A stretch of 64,000 nucleotides of DNA from Brachypodium distachyon (lineage: Eukaryota > Streptophyta > Magnoliopsida > Poales > Poaceae): positions 28,905,584 to 28,969,583 of the forward strand of contig NC_016134.3 in NCBI RefSeq assembly GCF_000005505.3, given 5' to 3'. Position 1 is the stretch's first letter. Each line of letters begins with the position of its first letter. The position numbers and the translations under genes are program-made. The notes beneath the pieces were generated by a model that did no database searches, was not told the origin of the DNA, and saw nothing but the letters and a program-made list of their open reading frames with translations. This document shows positions 1 through 13,046 of this stretch, piece after piece.

Positions 1-2080
1 GCAAGCTGCTGACCCCTTCACCCCACCCTCCCCTCGGGTGACCCACACCAGTAGGGTGATATGGTACCTCCACTCCCCCTATGGCCCTTCTTCTTCCCGT
101 GCAGCTGGATGGGCAACGAGACCACTCACCCGGTCTCAAAGCACTCAAACGATCTGCTGATGGATGGAAGTAGCAATATTCTTGCTGGCTAATTTCTGGG
201 TTCCTCTTTTCTTTGTAGATTACATCCATTCCTATGTAATGTTCATCTGTTTAATTTTTGCCTCCTCCACTTTAGAACATTCAGGTGTTGGATCTACAGG
301 CTTTAACATTGTTTTTTCAAACATTACCGAAGGGACATGGCCGCATGACAAGCTAGCGAATCCAAGCTGACTGATGGGCTACGGACCTACGGTATCCACT
401 GGTATAGATTGTGTATGTCATATAGTTGAAACCAAATTAGGGACATCAATGTGTATTTTATTTTGTATCATATTACGACGAGGGGTTTTGATTGGAGTTA
501 CAATAGAACTTGCAGTTCAGGTCAACGATACATATATTTTCAGTGCTAAATCATGATCTTTTGAATTCAGCTCACTTGCTTCTGGCTACAAATTAACGGC
601 TGGTTGATTGCTTGGCTACCTTATCTTTTGAGTTCTTTCAGTAGGCTCAAAGGTATACATGCAGGCTTAAAAGTAAGAAAATGGTTCTTTTAGCTACAAA
701 ATGTCACCTGGAAAGTTGGAAGGAATATAAACAAGTTCCGTGTCTGCATTTCAGTAAATTAGATTGATACGGAGGGGTCAGGCCTAATTTTTTTATTTAG
801 CATTCTATACATGAGTCTGCCACGGTGCCACCCTTTTGGTTCCACTTTCATGTTCAGTTTTGGTGTTCTACGATTCTTGTTTGATAATCTATATTTTTGT
901 AAGTGTGCATCTCAGACTGGTTGTGGTCATGTATGGACAGATTTGCTATTTGGACATATCTGCTTTGCTGGTTGTTCCTTTTTTTCTGAGGAGGGATTGT
1001 CATCCTCGGCCTCAAGCCTCATTGTTGAAAAGAAACGTTAATGGATCCAGATAAAGGGCTATATAAACCAACTAGAGATGGTCACACGGGAAATATTTAT
1101 CCTATATGGGTGGCAGCCACGTTGCTGAAGCCAATGACCCGCTAGGGTGGCAGCTAGGGTGATTTCTCCCGGGTCGCCCCCTACTGAAAGGGACACGGGA
1201 TCTCTTCTTTTCTGAACTTCACTTCATTTTACTCTCAGTAATTTTCATAGAATAATTAGTGCAAATGCATCATGAACATAGAATGAACTTAATTGCAACA
1301 AATTGTTTGCACGAATGGATTTGATCAGAAGATATTTGAGAGCACCGTCCACTTCCATGAGAAAACAAATCAAACATATGGTAGCGGTTTATTTCCATGG
1401 TGCTTATGTCACTTTCCAAATCCATGTATAAGGACATGTTATTTAATACAATATAATTTCCATTTCTAATGCATTTGTCATTACAATTTCTATATCCACT
1501 ACATCATCGTATTACACCCGAACCTATTCTTTGCAAATACAAGGTCGGGCGTGGCAATGCGCGCCATTATGTTCTAGTGTCACTTAATATGGGACGGAGC
1601 GAGTATATTTTTGTGTTTTCAAAACCTCATGGACCAGAGAGATTTGTATTGTTTTTTTTTGTTCCACCAGACCACATGTCAGTTGCCCCAAGTCAATTGA
1701 CCCACGTCATTGGATCCGTCTCTCCTAATAAGATATCCGGTTGGGTTGGTGCAGATGTGATGTCCAGTACTTTATGCCTACCAGATTCATCTTGATTCAA
1801 AACTGTCTTATTTGTCCTTTTGAATTTGGTTTTGTCTTAAGTTAAACTTCTAAAACCTGAATAAAGTTTTAGAAAAATATGTTAATATCAAATGACTAAA
1901 CTGTAAAGATATATATCATGAGACTTTTAATAAGGCTAATTTAGAATTGTAAATGTGGATAGATTTTTCTGTAAATATGGTCAAATTTTAATTTTTGACT
2001 TAAACAAAGATAAGATCTTATAAAAAGAACGGAGGTACATATTTTCCGCAAATTCGCCATCAGTGGCATCGCAAATTCGC
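1..2080. other. Intergenic DNA, no gene recognised
   Basis: I see no open frame with a recognisable domain. Two Stowaway-type remnants are present: a right end (GGGACGGAGCGAGTA) near 1588-1603, and an AT-rich half element from about 1850 to 2036 ending in AGAACGGAGGTA. The rest is AT-rich and unassigned. Confidence 0.6.
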
Positions 2081-2435
2081 AATTGCATCTTCTATCCTTT
2101 CAAGCTTTGCATCCAGGCGTTTTATCTAACAGGGCCCCTCGAGTCCTTGACCAGTCAGTTTCCCCTTCCAAAAAGACCATAGTACCCCTTTCCTCTTCCC
2201 TTGAACTGCTGTGCTTTGCAGCCCCTCCCCCGCAAAACCTCTCGGTAGCTCCGGAGCGATCTCGCCCCATCGTGTCCACCAATCACATGGCGATTTTTGT
2301 TTTTCTTAATCTCCCTCGTGTGATTAGCAGTGGATGGGTGGCAGCCTTTTCCTATCTCCATCCCATCGTTCTCTCTCCCACGCTCCATCTCCTCCGATCC
2401 TCTATCTCTCCTATTCACCTGCCATCCCCACTAAA

Positions 2436-2471
<36 letters not shown>
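2436..2471. repeat. CT dinucleotide microsatellite
   Basis: An almost uninterrupted run of CT with one TTT interruption, directly upstream of a GC-rich stretch. Such runs are common in grass 5' untranslated regions, but no gene is recognised here. Confidence 0.9.
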
Positions 2472-2730
2472 ACGAGAGGAAGGTCCAGGGGCGCCACAAG
2501 CTGCAAGGCGCAAGGCTGCTACTGCCACGGGCCGTGGTCTTCGCGTCCGCGCCGCCGCGCGCGGGCCGTGGGCTCGGCCTTCGCTGCCATTGCAGCTGGC
2601 CATGGATTCAACCGCTGCTGTCCTCTAGAATTCCTTCAACCGCGTGTGGCCTCCGCTCCCATCCTCATTCGGATCTGGTGTTGTTGTTTTGATTTTGTTA
2701 TCTCATTGATTTGGTACCTATTGAGAGGTA
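2472..2730 (+). other. GC-rich island, possible orphan first exon
   Basis: GC content rises sharply after the CT run and falls again near 2640. A good splice donor (GAG followed by GTAAGG) lies near 2728. Together with the CT run this resembles a 5' leader and first exon, but no protein domain is visible in any frame and no matching downstream exon was found. It could be a captured gene end or a non-coding leader. Confidence 0.3.
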
Positions 2731-2849
2731 AGGTATTGTATTGATTTCGTTATCCCCATCGCGATGTGGACAAAGGGAAGCTGTTCTTCTTTTGATTTTG
2801 GATCTTGTGTTTTTTCTGTGAATCGAAAATACAGACTATTTGAAATTTT

Positions 2850-3220
2850 GATGAATATGTACACGAGAAGGTACAGGTGATGTACCGTCATGAACCTTGG
2901 GTACATGACGAGATAGTAATTTTGATGAATGTGTATACGAGAAGGTACAGGTGATGTATCATGGGTACATGACGAGGTACTATTTTTTTATAAATTTTTG
3001 TGCAGTCATTTTGTCAAGACATGACGAGGTACCTAAAAATTATTAAGGTACATGTGATGCACCATCACGTACCATGGGTACATGGCGATGTAATAATTTT
3101 GATGAATGGTTACACGAGAAGGAATTAAGTTTTGACGAATGTTTCTAATTTTTTTTTCCTGGTACTTGGTGTATCTGTGATGTACCATGGGTACATGACG
3201 GTGTAATAATTTTCATGAAT
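2850..3220. repeat. Degenerate GTACATGAC repeat field
   Basis: Variants of two motifs, GGTACAGGTGATGTACC and GGGTACATGACGAGGTA, alternate with ATTTTGATGAATG spacers about five times. Unit length varies (roughly 70-150 bp), so this is a decayed tandem array rather than a clean satellite. Confidence 0.6.
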
Positions 3221-4059
3221 GTTTGCTTTTTTTCTTGATACATGACGTACAATTATGAGTTGATGTATGTACTGTTATTTGAGTACCATCACGCACAACT
3301 AAGTATTGAAGAGGTACTCGTTTTTGTTTTGGGTAGATGTTCATTTGTGATTTGAATACCATCATGTATTCTTGTTAGTACCGATAGGTACATACATAAG
3401 CAAGCACTTTCGAAATTTCAGCAAGGAAACAAGAGAGAAGAGAGAAGCAAATAAAAATTCAAAAAGTTGCCTTCCTATGGTAGATCGTGTGGCTCGGACG
3501 GTGGGTCGAGATCGCTCCCGAGCTACCGCCTCCGCGTTACCCTCCCCCTCTTCTTAACAAACAGATCTTCATCGAGCACAGTTCGGTTCAGATGATGCCT
3601 TCGTTGACCTTCGGCAGACAGGCCCGGAGCCTCTTCCATGAAAGCTGCTGCCGCCGCCCCGACCACCTCCCCCGTCTCGTCTTGGTTGCTCGCTCCGTCA
3701 GATCTTCCATCAACCGACCTTCCCGGCCGGCCTGTACTCTTCCTTCTCCAGGTTAAGCATATCAGTATGGAAATATGCATCCCTATAGCTTTGACTTTAC
3801 TGTTCCCGTCTGCCAAAGCATTTGCCATGGTTGCGTGCATACTTAAGCTAGCTAGGTTCTGTTTAATTTCAGAGTGACTAATCTTGCTCCAGAGTTGTTG
3901 CATAAAAAACAAAATTTGTTCCAGAAAATATAACCACGTGGCCGGCGAATTCAAGCGTATTGTCGTACCAATAGAGTCAAGTTTCACGATGGAAAACAGA
4001 GTTTGGTCAACAGTCAAACGTATGTAGACAGTTGACACGCTTAGGTATGTAAAAATCTA

Positions 4060-4299
4060 CTCCCCGTGTTCCTTTTTATGAGATGTTCTAGCTATGTTCT
4101 AAGTTTGACAAAGTCTATAGAAAAATCTACCAACATCTATAACTCTAGTTTAATTTTATTAAATTCATCGTGACATATGTCTTCATTGTATCTTTATTCG
4201 ATGTTGTAGATATTACTATATTTTGCTATAAACTTGGTCAAATTTAAGAAGCATGACCTAGGACAAAACTATAATATCTTATAAAAGGAACAGACTGAG
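4060..4299. mobile_element. Stowaway-type MITE, about 240 bp
   Basis: Ends CTCCCCGTGTTCC and GGAACAGACTGAG form imperfect terminal inverted repeats, flanked by TA on both sides. The interior is AT-rich with no coding capacity. Confidence 0.65.
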
Positions 4300-4388
4300 T
4301 AAGAACCAAGCACTTACTGTACCTTAGTTACCTTAATAAAGCAGACAAGATAAGCTAGATAGCTTTTCAAACTATGCAAAAGATCCTA

Positions 4389-4470
4389 CTCCCTCCGTCC
4401 CAAAATAAGCGACGTGGAATTGTATAGATTCTTGTACAAATTCACGTCACTTATTTTGGGAAGGAGGGAG
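4389..4470. mobile_element. Stowaway MITE, 82 bp, near-perfect hairpin
   Basis: CTCCCTCCGTCCCAAAATAA at the left is the inverted copy of the right end TTATTTTGGGAAGGAGGGAG. TA target-site duplications flank it, and the whole element can fold back on itself. Confidence 0.9.
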
Positions 4471-6292
4471 TATAAGTTTAGTATTCCTTAGATCCGCAAC
4501 AGTTTAGTATTCCTTAGCTGGACACTACAGGGAGAGAAAACAAAATTTTAAGCAAAAGTTTTTTTTCTTCATCTCTTGTTATTAAGGCTATAAATTATTA
4601 TGAACGGTTTTGTATTGATTGCACTTCAACTTTGCGGAAGAAACAAGGGTCTTTTCTCTAACAAAAGATCCTATAAGTATTTTCACTTTTGAACCTATAC
4701 AAAAGTTTTGCATTCTCTGTTAATTTAAGATGAAGTTAGCTCCTCAGTTAATTAGCAAAACATCATACGAAAACCTTCAACTCAATGATTACGCCCACAA
4801 CATAGCCAAACTAGACCTGAGGTACGGACCATCCTACATGGTCATGACGACACAAACTCATCAGGCGGTTGAGATGATTCGTTCGTCAAAACCACCCAAA
4901 AGTGTCATTACCGTCATTGACATTCCTGCCTTGTTTTTGTTTCTTTTTTACAATCTCATCTGTTTTTACTTCTTTTTTTCAAAAGTGAAATTGGTTTTTA
5001 AAACTAAGTGGCATTGTTTAAAAACCATGATTAAATTTGACCCACTTTGTCGGTTTGTCAACCTCTCCGAACACGATAAGGTGCAAAGCAACACAACCTT
5101 AAGTCAAAAGTCAATGCTATGGTGGTTGACACTACGATGTTCATCGTGCTTGGCGCCAATAGGAAATGATGAGATTTTGTTATAGTTTTCAAATAAGTTT
5201 ATTTTTAAATTTCTTCAAAAAAATCTGGTTATGAAAAAAGTTACTCTACTCCTACCATTCCCCTTCCCTTCGTCTGCCTCTGTATCTGTAGCACGGCATG
5301 TTCCTCTTGCCAGGCGTGCGGTGAGGGGAAAGGGGAGCACTGGCAGTGTTGCTGACGGGTTCAGCCCGCCCTTTGCCTAAACACCACCGTTCAGCCTGCA
5401 TCCGTGCCTTCTATTGAACCAGACATCAATTGGTTCTGTGCCCGGGCCGAATCCCTGGAGGCCAACCATGGCAGGCCGCGCCGACCCTCCCATTCCCAAG
5501 CAACCCTTCTCATTCTCACTGTCACTGGTTCATTACATTTCTGTTGCGTTATTTGCTTCCATTCTAACTATGCAATTATTTGCTGCAAATATCTTAGTAT
5601 CTTACACACACATGGCTTGGGGTTACTGTGGCTAATTCAGATCTCCACCAGGCCTTTCCTTCTTCGTTTTCCTGGCAGAAACTCAACTTGCCGAGGCTAC
5701 TGACCATACTGTTTTTTGTGCCTCTCATTATTTCCCCATTACTTCAAACACCCTGGGCATGAATAGAAAGCCATCAATAATGCCAATTTCGAGAGCCCTA
5801 ACTGTCAAATTCCCTGTCATGCTGTGCATATGGTCCATGCAGTTCCATAGATTATTTTGAATAAATGGTCTTCACATAGACTTTGTCAAATCCAGTGCCA
5901 TGCTATGGATAGAGGAGCTGAAGCATGAGTTTCAAGAGGGACTGATTTGGTAGATTCTTGGTTTCTTACTTAGACGTTGTACAGGTTAATCGGAGAAATC
6001 ATATGTTGCATTGTAAACTTTATTTTGTTTCCTAGCAGCATATTCTTAACACAGTTCTATAAGAGGTTTGTTTATTGCTTTCATGTGATAGCTTTGGAAA
6101 TTGAGTGAAATGCATTGGAGGTCCTAATACTATTCTGTGCATTCATCGTTGAGACAATTTGTTTTATGTGCAAATATCTAATTTTCATCAAGGAGTAATA
6201 ACATATAGTACGGTTTCATGTCTACAGTCAGTACTGTATACGAGCACTTTATATTGCAGAAGCAAAATTACACTTGGTTATGTATTGCAGAA

Positions 6293-9200
6293 ATGGATGA
6301 CATAGAGAAAGAACTTGAAATCCTGGAGCGCATATTGATTGATGAACATGCGGAGCCAACAATGCTATCATATGCACTTCTAAAAAAAATTACAAATGAT
6401 TTCTCTCAAGAGATTGGTAGTGGTGGGTTTGGAGTGGTTTATATGGTATGACTCTTTTTATTTGGAAATGGTGATTTAAAAAAATATCTATTCAACTGGA
6501 GCTAAATACTGATGTCAACGTTAATGTGGTGTTGTATTATGGTTTAAGCAGGGAGTTGTTCAAAAGGGAAGGTAGCTGTGAAGAAGCTCTACAAAAATGA
6601 TGACTTTACTGAGAAGCAGTTTAACGATGAGCTTACATGCCTTATAAACGTGAAGGACAAAAACATCGTAAGATTTCTAGGGTATTGCTCAGATACACAA
6701 GGGCAGGTCTTACCGTTCAATGGACAATATGTTGTTGCAGAGCTGCGAAAAAGGCTGCTCTGCTTTGAATATGTACCTAATAAAAGCCTTCAAGATTATC
6801 TTAATGGTATGAAAGCTGCAAAAAACTTATTTGAGGGTTCCTCTTTCATGTGCAAAGCATCCAAATATTGAGTATCTGGAACCTTATTATTATTTGAGTG
6901 CTCTTATGCTTGCTTTTACAGATGAATCCCGTGACGTGAATGGGAAACACGCTATCAATTGATTGAGGGTATTTGCAATGGTTTGCGTTATCTTCACAAA
7001 GAACGGATTAATCATTTGGATCTCAAACCAGAAAATATTTTGCTTGATGCTGACATGGTACCAAAAATAACTGACTTCGGCTTGTCAAGACTCTTTGGAA
7101 GAGAACAATCCAGACTGATTACTAAAAATATTTTTGGGTCAATGTGAGCTAAACAACTTCAGGACTCCATTTCTTATTTTTAGATTAAACCAATTGATCA
7201 ATTTCTTCATGCCATGATGCTTCAGCTATCATATATATTGCCACACAGGGGATACATGGCACCAGAGTACCAAGAGAAAGGAGAAATATCGTTCAAGTCA
7301 GACATATACAGTTTGGGCATTATAATCATGAAATTATTAAGAGGGAGTAAAGATTTGCCCGACATAAAAAATGTAAGGAGAATCTAGTTAATCATTTTCT
7401 GCTTTTATTGAATCATATTAGGTTTTGTTATTGAGTTACTCGGAACAAGTATTATTTCAGTAACCTTGGTACAATGGAAGAATATTAGAGTGGCTTTGCA
7501 TGTTCGACTTTGTCAGCAAAATTTGAAAGAATTCATGAACATAGAGAATGCTGAACAATATGAACTTGCAAATAAGAAAAACATTACAATTTGTGTTATG
7601 CAGGACAAATATTTATCTCTTGTTCTTGTATAGATTGAAATAATCATATATTTGGATGGACTTCTGCATGTTTTCATTTCATAGCGTTCTCTACATCTAT
7701 TATTTCTCAAATCACCATCTAAGGCTGATGTTCAGGTCAAAGTGTTTTACAAAGTTCAGGTTTAATATTAGATTATTTTATAGCTCAAGTTTTAAGTTGA
7801 ACAAAGCACCATAGTTTAGAATTTATGACAAACTTTTCATACATAACAAATAAACGTCTTTGGGGTATGTCTTTCTTCTTTTCCATTCGTGTGTGTTAGT
7901 GCTGATCCTTAACCCAATAGCCTGACCCCAAGCATGACCTGACCTATGTGCCAATCATCCATACACCAATGTAGGGAGTATCTACACCCACAATTTGTTC
8001 CAGTACTTATTTTTGAAAGCATTTTTTGGTTGTACTTCTGTCTCATAACATTTCCAAGGGAATAGAGGTGCTAAATCATGTTAGAGTATGTATGCACGAG
8101 TACAAAAAAGTACTATACCATTTTTTCTATACAAATGTGCTCATATATTAATTTTGCAAGTTTTTCATGTATGCACTATCACAGAATACCAATAAAAATT
8201 CCTTTGTGAAAAATATATGATTGCAATAAATAGTGGTGTATATATATACTCACTGGTGAGAGTATTTATGTTGACATATAGAACATGTTAATGGCACCAT
8301 ATCTTGTAAATCCACGGGACGCGTGCATCCCTGCATCCCCTCGTCTTGAGTCGTCTGATTAAAATCATGTGTATTAGCTTAATCTGCTGGCAGTTTTGCA
8401 CTAATACGCCCGCCTATAGCCTAATCTGCAATTCCTTTTGCACGGACCCCCTTGAATGTTCAGACTGCACGTACTAGACCTCCGTTTGTCTTCCTCGGCA
8501 GATATGCTGCAGAAATCCAATCACCATGACTCCCTGCTACTAATATTTGTCTCTCCAAGAGCTGCAATTGAATCCGCAGGTGGAATCTGAGCCTCTTTGC
8601 CTACTAGACGACATAATCCCCGTCTAGCGTCCCATCGCCTCCATCCTCCGACTCTCTTGATCTAATTCGAAGTACAGTATAAGATTTATATGTCGAGACG
8701 TCCCAACACAATTCAAGAATGTCAGACCATTTACGCCTGAGACAATTTGATGCGCCGCAAACACCGAGACAATTTACGCCTGTTATTGCTTCCTCTGGGA
8801 TGAGTGTCACTGTCCAGTAAAGGGATCGTGGGGGATTCATCTAAGTAGCGTCGCGTTCCTGTCGAGGGCGGTCCTCCAGATTCTGGTTTCATCGCTGCAA
8901 AGCCTTTGTTGGTGAGAATTGACGTCTCCACCGATGAGTAATTCAGGGTGTTGTTGTATGGGTTGGGATTAGGTTTTGGCCGATGAGATTTGGCCCAGGG
9001 GATGAGAGACCATGGGCTCAGGATTCGAGGATTGGAAGGTTTGTGGGGACTTTCACAAAAAGAGACACGTTTGGTCCTGAGGCGGGCATGTAATTGCAAA
9101 TGCTGGCTGCTTTGGATGTAAGAAGTAGGATCAGAATCGTTAGGCTGCTAAGCAAGGGATGCACGGATACAAAACATACCTCGGATTCACAGGATATGTT

Positions 9201-9780
9201 GCCCATGTTAATTAAGCCAAAATACATTCAGTGTTTGTGTATTTCCATATTTGCCCATTAAGAAAATCCAAAGTGTGGTTACTTCGATGCCTTATTTTAT
9301 TTTGTATGGTTCAAAGTTAGTCATACTTTTTTTTTGCAAGTACTAATATTACAATTAGTGCCCGTCTATGAATCTTATACACATTATTAAAAAACTTACA
9401 AAACTTTCACAACTAGTTTCCCATTCTTGTTTCTGGATATCTCCACTGTAATTCATAGTCTTGAATGCTATGAAAGAGGCTAGGTAGTTGTAGCATATCA
9501 TTCACTTTCTCTTAGAATTGGTGTTTCCTTTTGTGCGCATGGCGTGCACAATAAATATGTCAAACATATGAAGTAGCATTTATAGTTGGCTATTTGTGTT
9601 ATATGGACCTTGCAGTGGCATAAGTCAATAAGCATAGACTGCTCAAAAGTACAGAGGTGCATTGAAGTAGCGCAACTCTGTGTGGATGATGATCAAAATA
9701 ATAGACCTTCTATAGATTGCATCATTGATATGCTGAACGAGAAGGAAACTATGTTTCAAACGGTCTTTCCAGTAAACAAG
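6293..9780 (+). pseudogene. Receptor-like cytoplasmic kinase exons, two frameshifts
   Basis: A grass RLCK of the type found next to MSP domains. Exons: 6293-6445, 6552-6806, 6922-7143, 7249-7372, 9616-9780. The start at 6293 (MDDIEKELEI) fits the family; an in-frame ATG at 6218 is the alternative. Visible motifs are the glycine loop (GSGGFGVVY), the lysine in VAVKK, a catalytic loop reading HLDLKPEN (Arg of HRD missing, a non-RD kinase), DFG (ITDFGLSR) and GYMAPEY. All introns are GT-AG. Exon 2 lacks one base near 6566 and exon 3 lacks one near 6948; with one base restored in each, all five exon phases join exactly. As written, the kinase frame closes at TAG in exon 2. If the intron at 9781 is retained, the frame ends at 9876. 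The locus is therefore either a decayed kinase or affected by assembly errors. The 2.2-kb intron 7373-9615 holds no recognised gene. Confidence 0.8.
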
Positions 9781-9898
9781 GTAAGCTCAATCGAGTCATA
9801 CATGATTTCGAGAGGGAATCTCCAATCACATCAGTCAAATTTCTTTTCTGTGTGGTCCACTGATAGTGTAACTTAATTTCTCATTGGTGCGCTCTGAG

Positions 9899-12830
9899 TC
9901 GATGGAGTTGATCCAGATGGACACCCGAGAGCTGCAATTTGCTTTTGAGGTAAATAAGCAGGTCTCATCCTCCCTGCAGCTAACTAACAAGACAGATGGA
10001 TATGTTGCTTTTAACTTGAAAACAGCACATTCAGAGAAATACCGTACAGATCCAAACAGAGGCATTCTGCCTCCACAGTCTACATGCAAGGTTGTCATGA
10101 CAATGCAACCACAGGAGAAGGCACCACTGCATATGCAGTGCAGTGACAAATTCCTCGTGCAGAGCACTAGAGTGAGCGAGGCTTGTACAACCGAGGATAT
10201 CACCAGTGAAACATTCAACAAAGAGATGGGGAAAATTGTGGATGAGGTGAAGGTGTCTGTTGCTTATGTTGCCCCATCCCAACAGCTGTCCACAGTATGG
10301 GAGGGTGATAGCGACACAAAAGACGCCACATTATGCAATCGTAACGAAGATGAAGACAAAGAGGACTCCACATTATGTGAGCATGACGATGACAAAGAAG
10401 AGTCAGAAATCGTACAGACCCTTGACGCGACCAACTTTGATGCACTCATCGCCACTCATCCCTTCATCGTCATTGAGTTCTGTGTTCCATGGTGAGAAAA
10501 CATGAAATTGTTGACCAGGTTACATGTATGTGTTTTTTTTTGGACATCATGGGTTTATTGTGTTATAAGCTTAAATTTATCCATCTTAGTATAAAAACAA
10601 TCCCCACCCTTGTGTGCTTAAAATGGTTGGGAGAAAAGTTTCTCAAACTCCCAATGCCCAGCAAAACACTAAATGAACTAATTTATAGAGAGTATATTTT
10701 TAGTTGCTCAATTGGCAGCAAAGTCTAGAAATGGTCCCTAAACTCGAAATTGGTCCCTCAATTGGCAAAACTATATACTTTTGGTCCCTCTACCGGATTT
10801 GAACGGTTTTGACTTGTTTTGACTCCACGTGAGGGTGGTTTTCCTGTAGAATTTCCCAATTTGTATGCCACGATGGCATCAGATTCCCAATAGAAATTGT
10901 CACTGAACTTGAAAGCGCATACATTTGGTCCATCAACTGTGCATTGTGGTATCCTACGTGGAAAACTTAAAAAAAAACGCCCCACATGGAATCAAACCTG
11001 TTTGAATCTAGGAGAGGGACTAAAGGTATCTGGTTTTGCCAATTGAGGGACCAAATGTATACGATTTTGAGTCGAGGGACCATTTCTAAACTTTGCTGCC
11101 AATTGAGGGACCAAGAATATACTTTTCTCTAATTAATAATCTCGCACAAAATAAGCGAATTAATATACTAGTCATCAATTTATATATGTATTTGGCTATA
11201 CAACATTTTATTGATAACAATTTTGGTATCTGATTCTGAAATTTATATCAGATTTCATAGATTTGTGATCTTAACTCCACAAATTCTGAAAGTTTTTAAT
11301 TCTTGAAATGCTAAAATATTTGCTCTGCGGAGCTCTGTTTCAGTAAGTTTGTTCTGTAGATCATAATTATATACATGGACAGGGTGGTTTAGTGTTGTTG
11401 TGGCATTCTGTTTTTTTTTGGCGAGATCTATTGGTATTTGCAATTTCCAATACATGCAAATACTTCGGTAAAAAAAAAAGACATGCAAATACCAAGTTTG
11501 CTTTCTTTGTATATATGCATGGCATGTTTTCATAGCATCAGAGCTGATATATTAACAATATTTTAGTTTGATTTTATTCCTGGTAATTTATTTATTACTT
11601 GTCTTATTTAATCAGTCCGAAACATTGTTAACCAAATCTGCAGGTTCAAAGACTTCGAGATATCTGCCAGGGAGGTAAGACTTTAACTCTTTCTTATAAT
11701 ACCACGCAGTTTTTTATTGATTAAGTTCAAACTTTGGCTTTAAATTTTTTGTGTAATATTCTGGCAACAGTGCCTTCACATATGAATCTAGTAGTATTTT
11801 TTGCGTCACGTATATGCATATTATTAAAATACTTTTTTTATCAAAGCTTGCTTAGACAATCAAAATGCGCCTCATAATTTTTAAACAGAGTGAATAACAT
11901 CATTCCTTAACAGCACACATTTCCCCTGTGTAATCTATCTCAGTATGAGAAGGCAGCCCAAGTGCTGAGCAAGAACAATCCGCCGATTGTTCTTGCTAAG
12001 CTTGATGCAAGTGATAAGAACAACAGGTCAATACTTACTAAACTTGGGGTCAAAGTCATCCCGACCGTTAAGATAGTGACAAATGAGGGGATGAATATGC
12101 AAACGTACGACGGCCCTAGAGATGCTGATGGCATTGTTGAATACTCGAAAAGGCAGATTCGTCCTGCTTCCATGGAGATAAAGTCGGCAAAAGATGTTGC
12201 AGAACTTTTCAATGACGATAAACTCCATATCGTAATACCTCTACCGTGCTTCAGTATCTTTCTTCTTTCAATATTTTTCGTGCTGAGTTGATTATCTTGA
12301 ACTGCCTTTCTCACTTGAGCCTAACTAAAAAGAACTTGAACTAACAAATTGCAGTTGTTTAGGTTGGCATCTTCTTGGAGTTTACCGGCTCTGAGTTTGC
12401 GAACTTCATGGAGGTAGCTGAGAAGCTGCGTTGTGATTATGAGTTCCACCACACTTTGAATACCACCCACCTCCCAGGCGGTGGTACAGTAGCGAGTAGC
12501 CCGTTGGTTAGGATATTCAAGCCATTTGATGAGCTGGTTTCTGACAAGTTTTTGTTTTCGCCAACTGACAATAAGGTTGTGTACAGACCATCAAGAGGCA
12601 CTACGGTTCCCCACCCCCCCAGCCTGCCTACTACACCGAAAGTGGTGGCTGACGAAAACCCTGATAACCTTCTTCCTACGCTGGAAGTCCTGCAGGGCTC
12701 ATCAACTTCCAGTGTAAGATGCTTACAATATCAGAATCGTTCTTGCTTATTGTTTCTTTCATAGGTCCAGGATCACCCTCAGCCACCTCGCACTCCTATT
12801 TCTGACGATTCAATCATCCTCATTCCATAG
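9899..12830 (+). CDS. MSP domain fused to redox-dead, truncated PDI
   Basis: Exons: 9899-10491, 11644-11674, 11944-12231, 12363-12713 and a possible last exon 12765-12830 (stop TAG 12828-12830). It joins the upstream kinase exon in phase 0 at 9780/9899; an internal ATG at 9902 would give about 441 residues. Residues 1-130 are a complete MSP (VAP-like) domain (ELQFAFEVNK, LQLTNKTDGYVAFNLKT, ILPPQST). An acidic linker with an imperfect repeat (TLCNRNEDEDKED / TLCEHDDDKEE) follows. From TLDATNFDALIATHPFIVIE the protein matches the first thioredoxin (a) domain and the b domain of a classical plant PDI, including the cis-proline loop (VIPT), IVGIF-like (HIVGIFLEF) and RIFKPFDELV. The expected CGHC and following residues are replaced, with no length change, by FKDFEISARE, so disulfide exchange is not expected. 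There is no signal peptide and no ER retention signal, so a cytosolic role is likely. Kinase-MSP proteins of wheat relatives (Snn3-D1, Sm1) act in pathogen or insect recognition; a link for this copy is inferred only. Confidence 0.78.
10689..11130. mobile_element. Mutator-like MITE in an intron, 442 bp
   Basis: Long terminal inverted repeats of about 120 bp carry the phrases AATTGGCAGCAAAG, AATGGTCCCT and GGTCCCTCAATTGGC in opposite orientation at the two ends. Nine-base flanks AATTTATAG and AATTAATAA match at seven of nine positions, as expected for an old Mutator-type insertion. It lies in the intron between the MSP and PDI exons. Confidence 0.7.
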
Positions 12831-13046
12831 CAGCTTTGAAGATCATTTTATATCGGCAGCAAAACTCAAGAGTTGCCACTTGTGTTTCTCAAGTTCCACA
12901 ACCAAACTAACACATGTTCTTCTTTCACAGCATCTTGGTTTAATTTCAGTTCTTGTTCTTCCGTTCCCTGGGGCTATTTCTGATTTACATTGATTAATGT
13001 ACAAGTACTCATTTTGTTTGGCTCAAACACTGGACCAAGCAGCCTA

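Noticed and set aside
2083..2744. Overlapping frames of 181 and 136 codons around the CT run
   Set aside because: They are open because of the CT repeat and GC-rich composition. There is no domain, and the Ser-Leu repeats come from the microsatellite.
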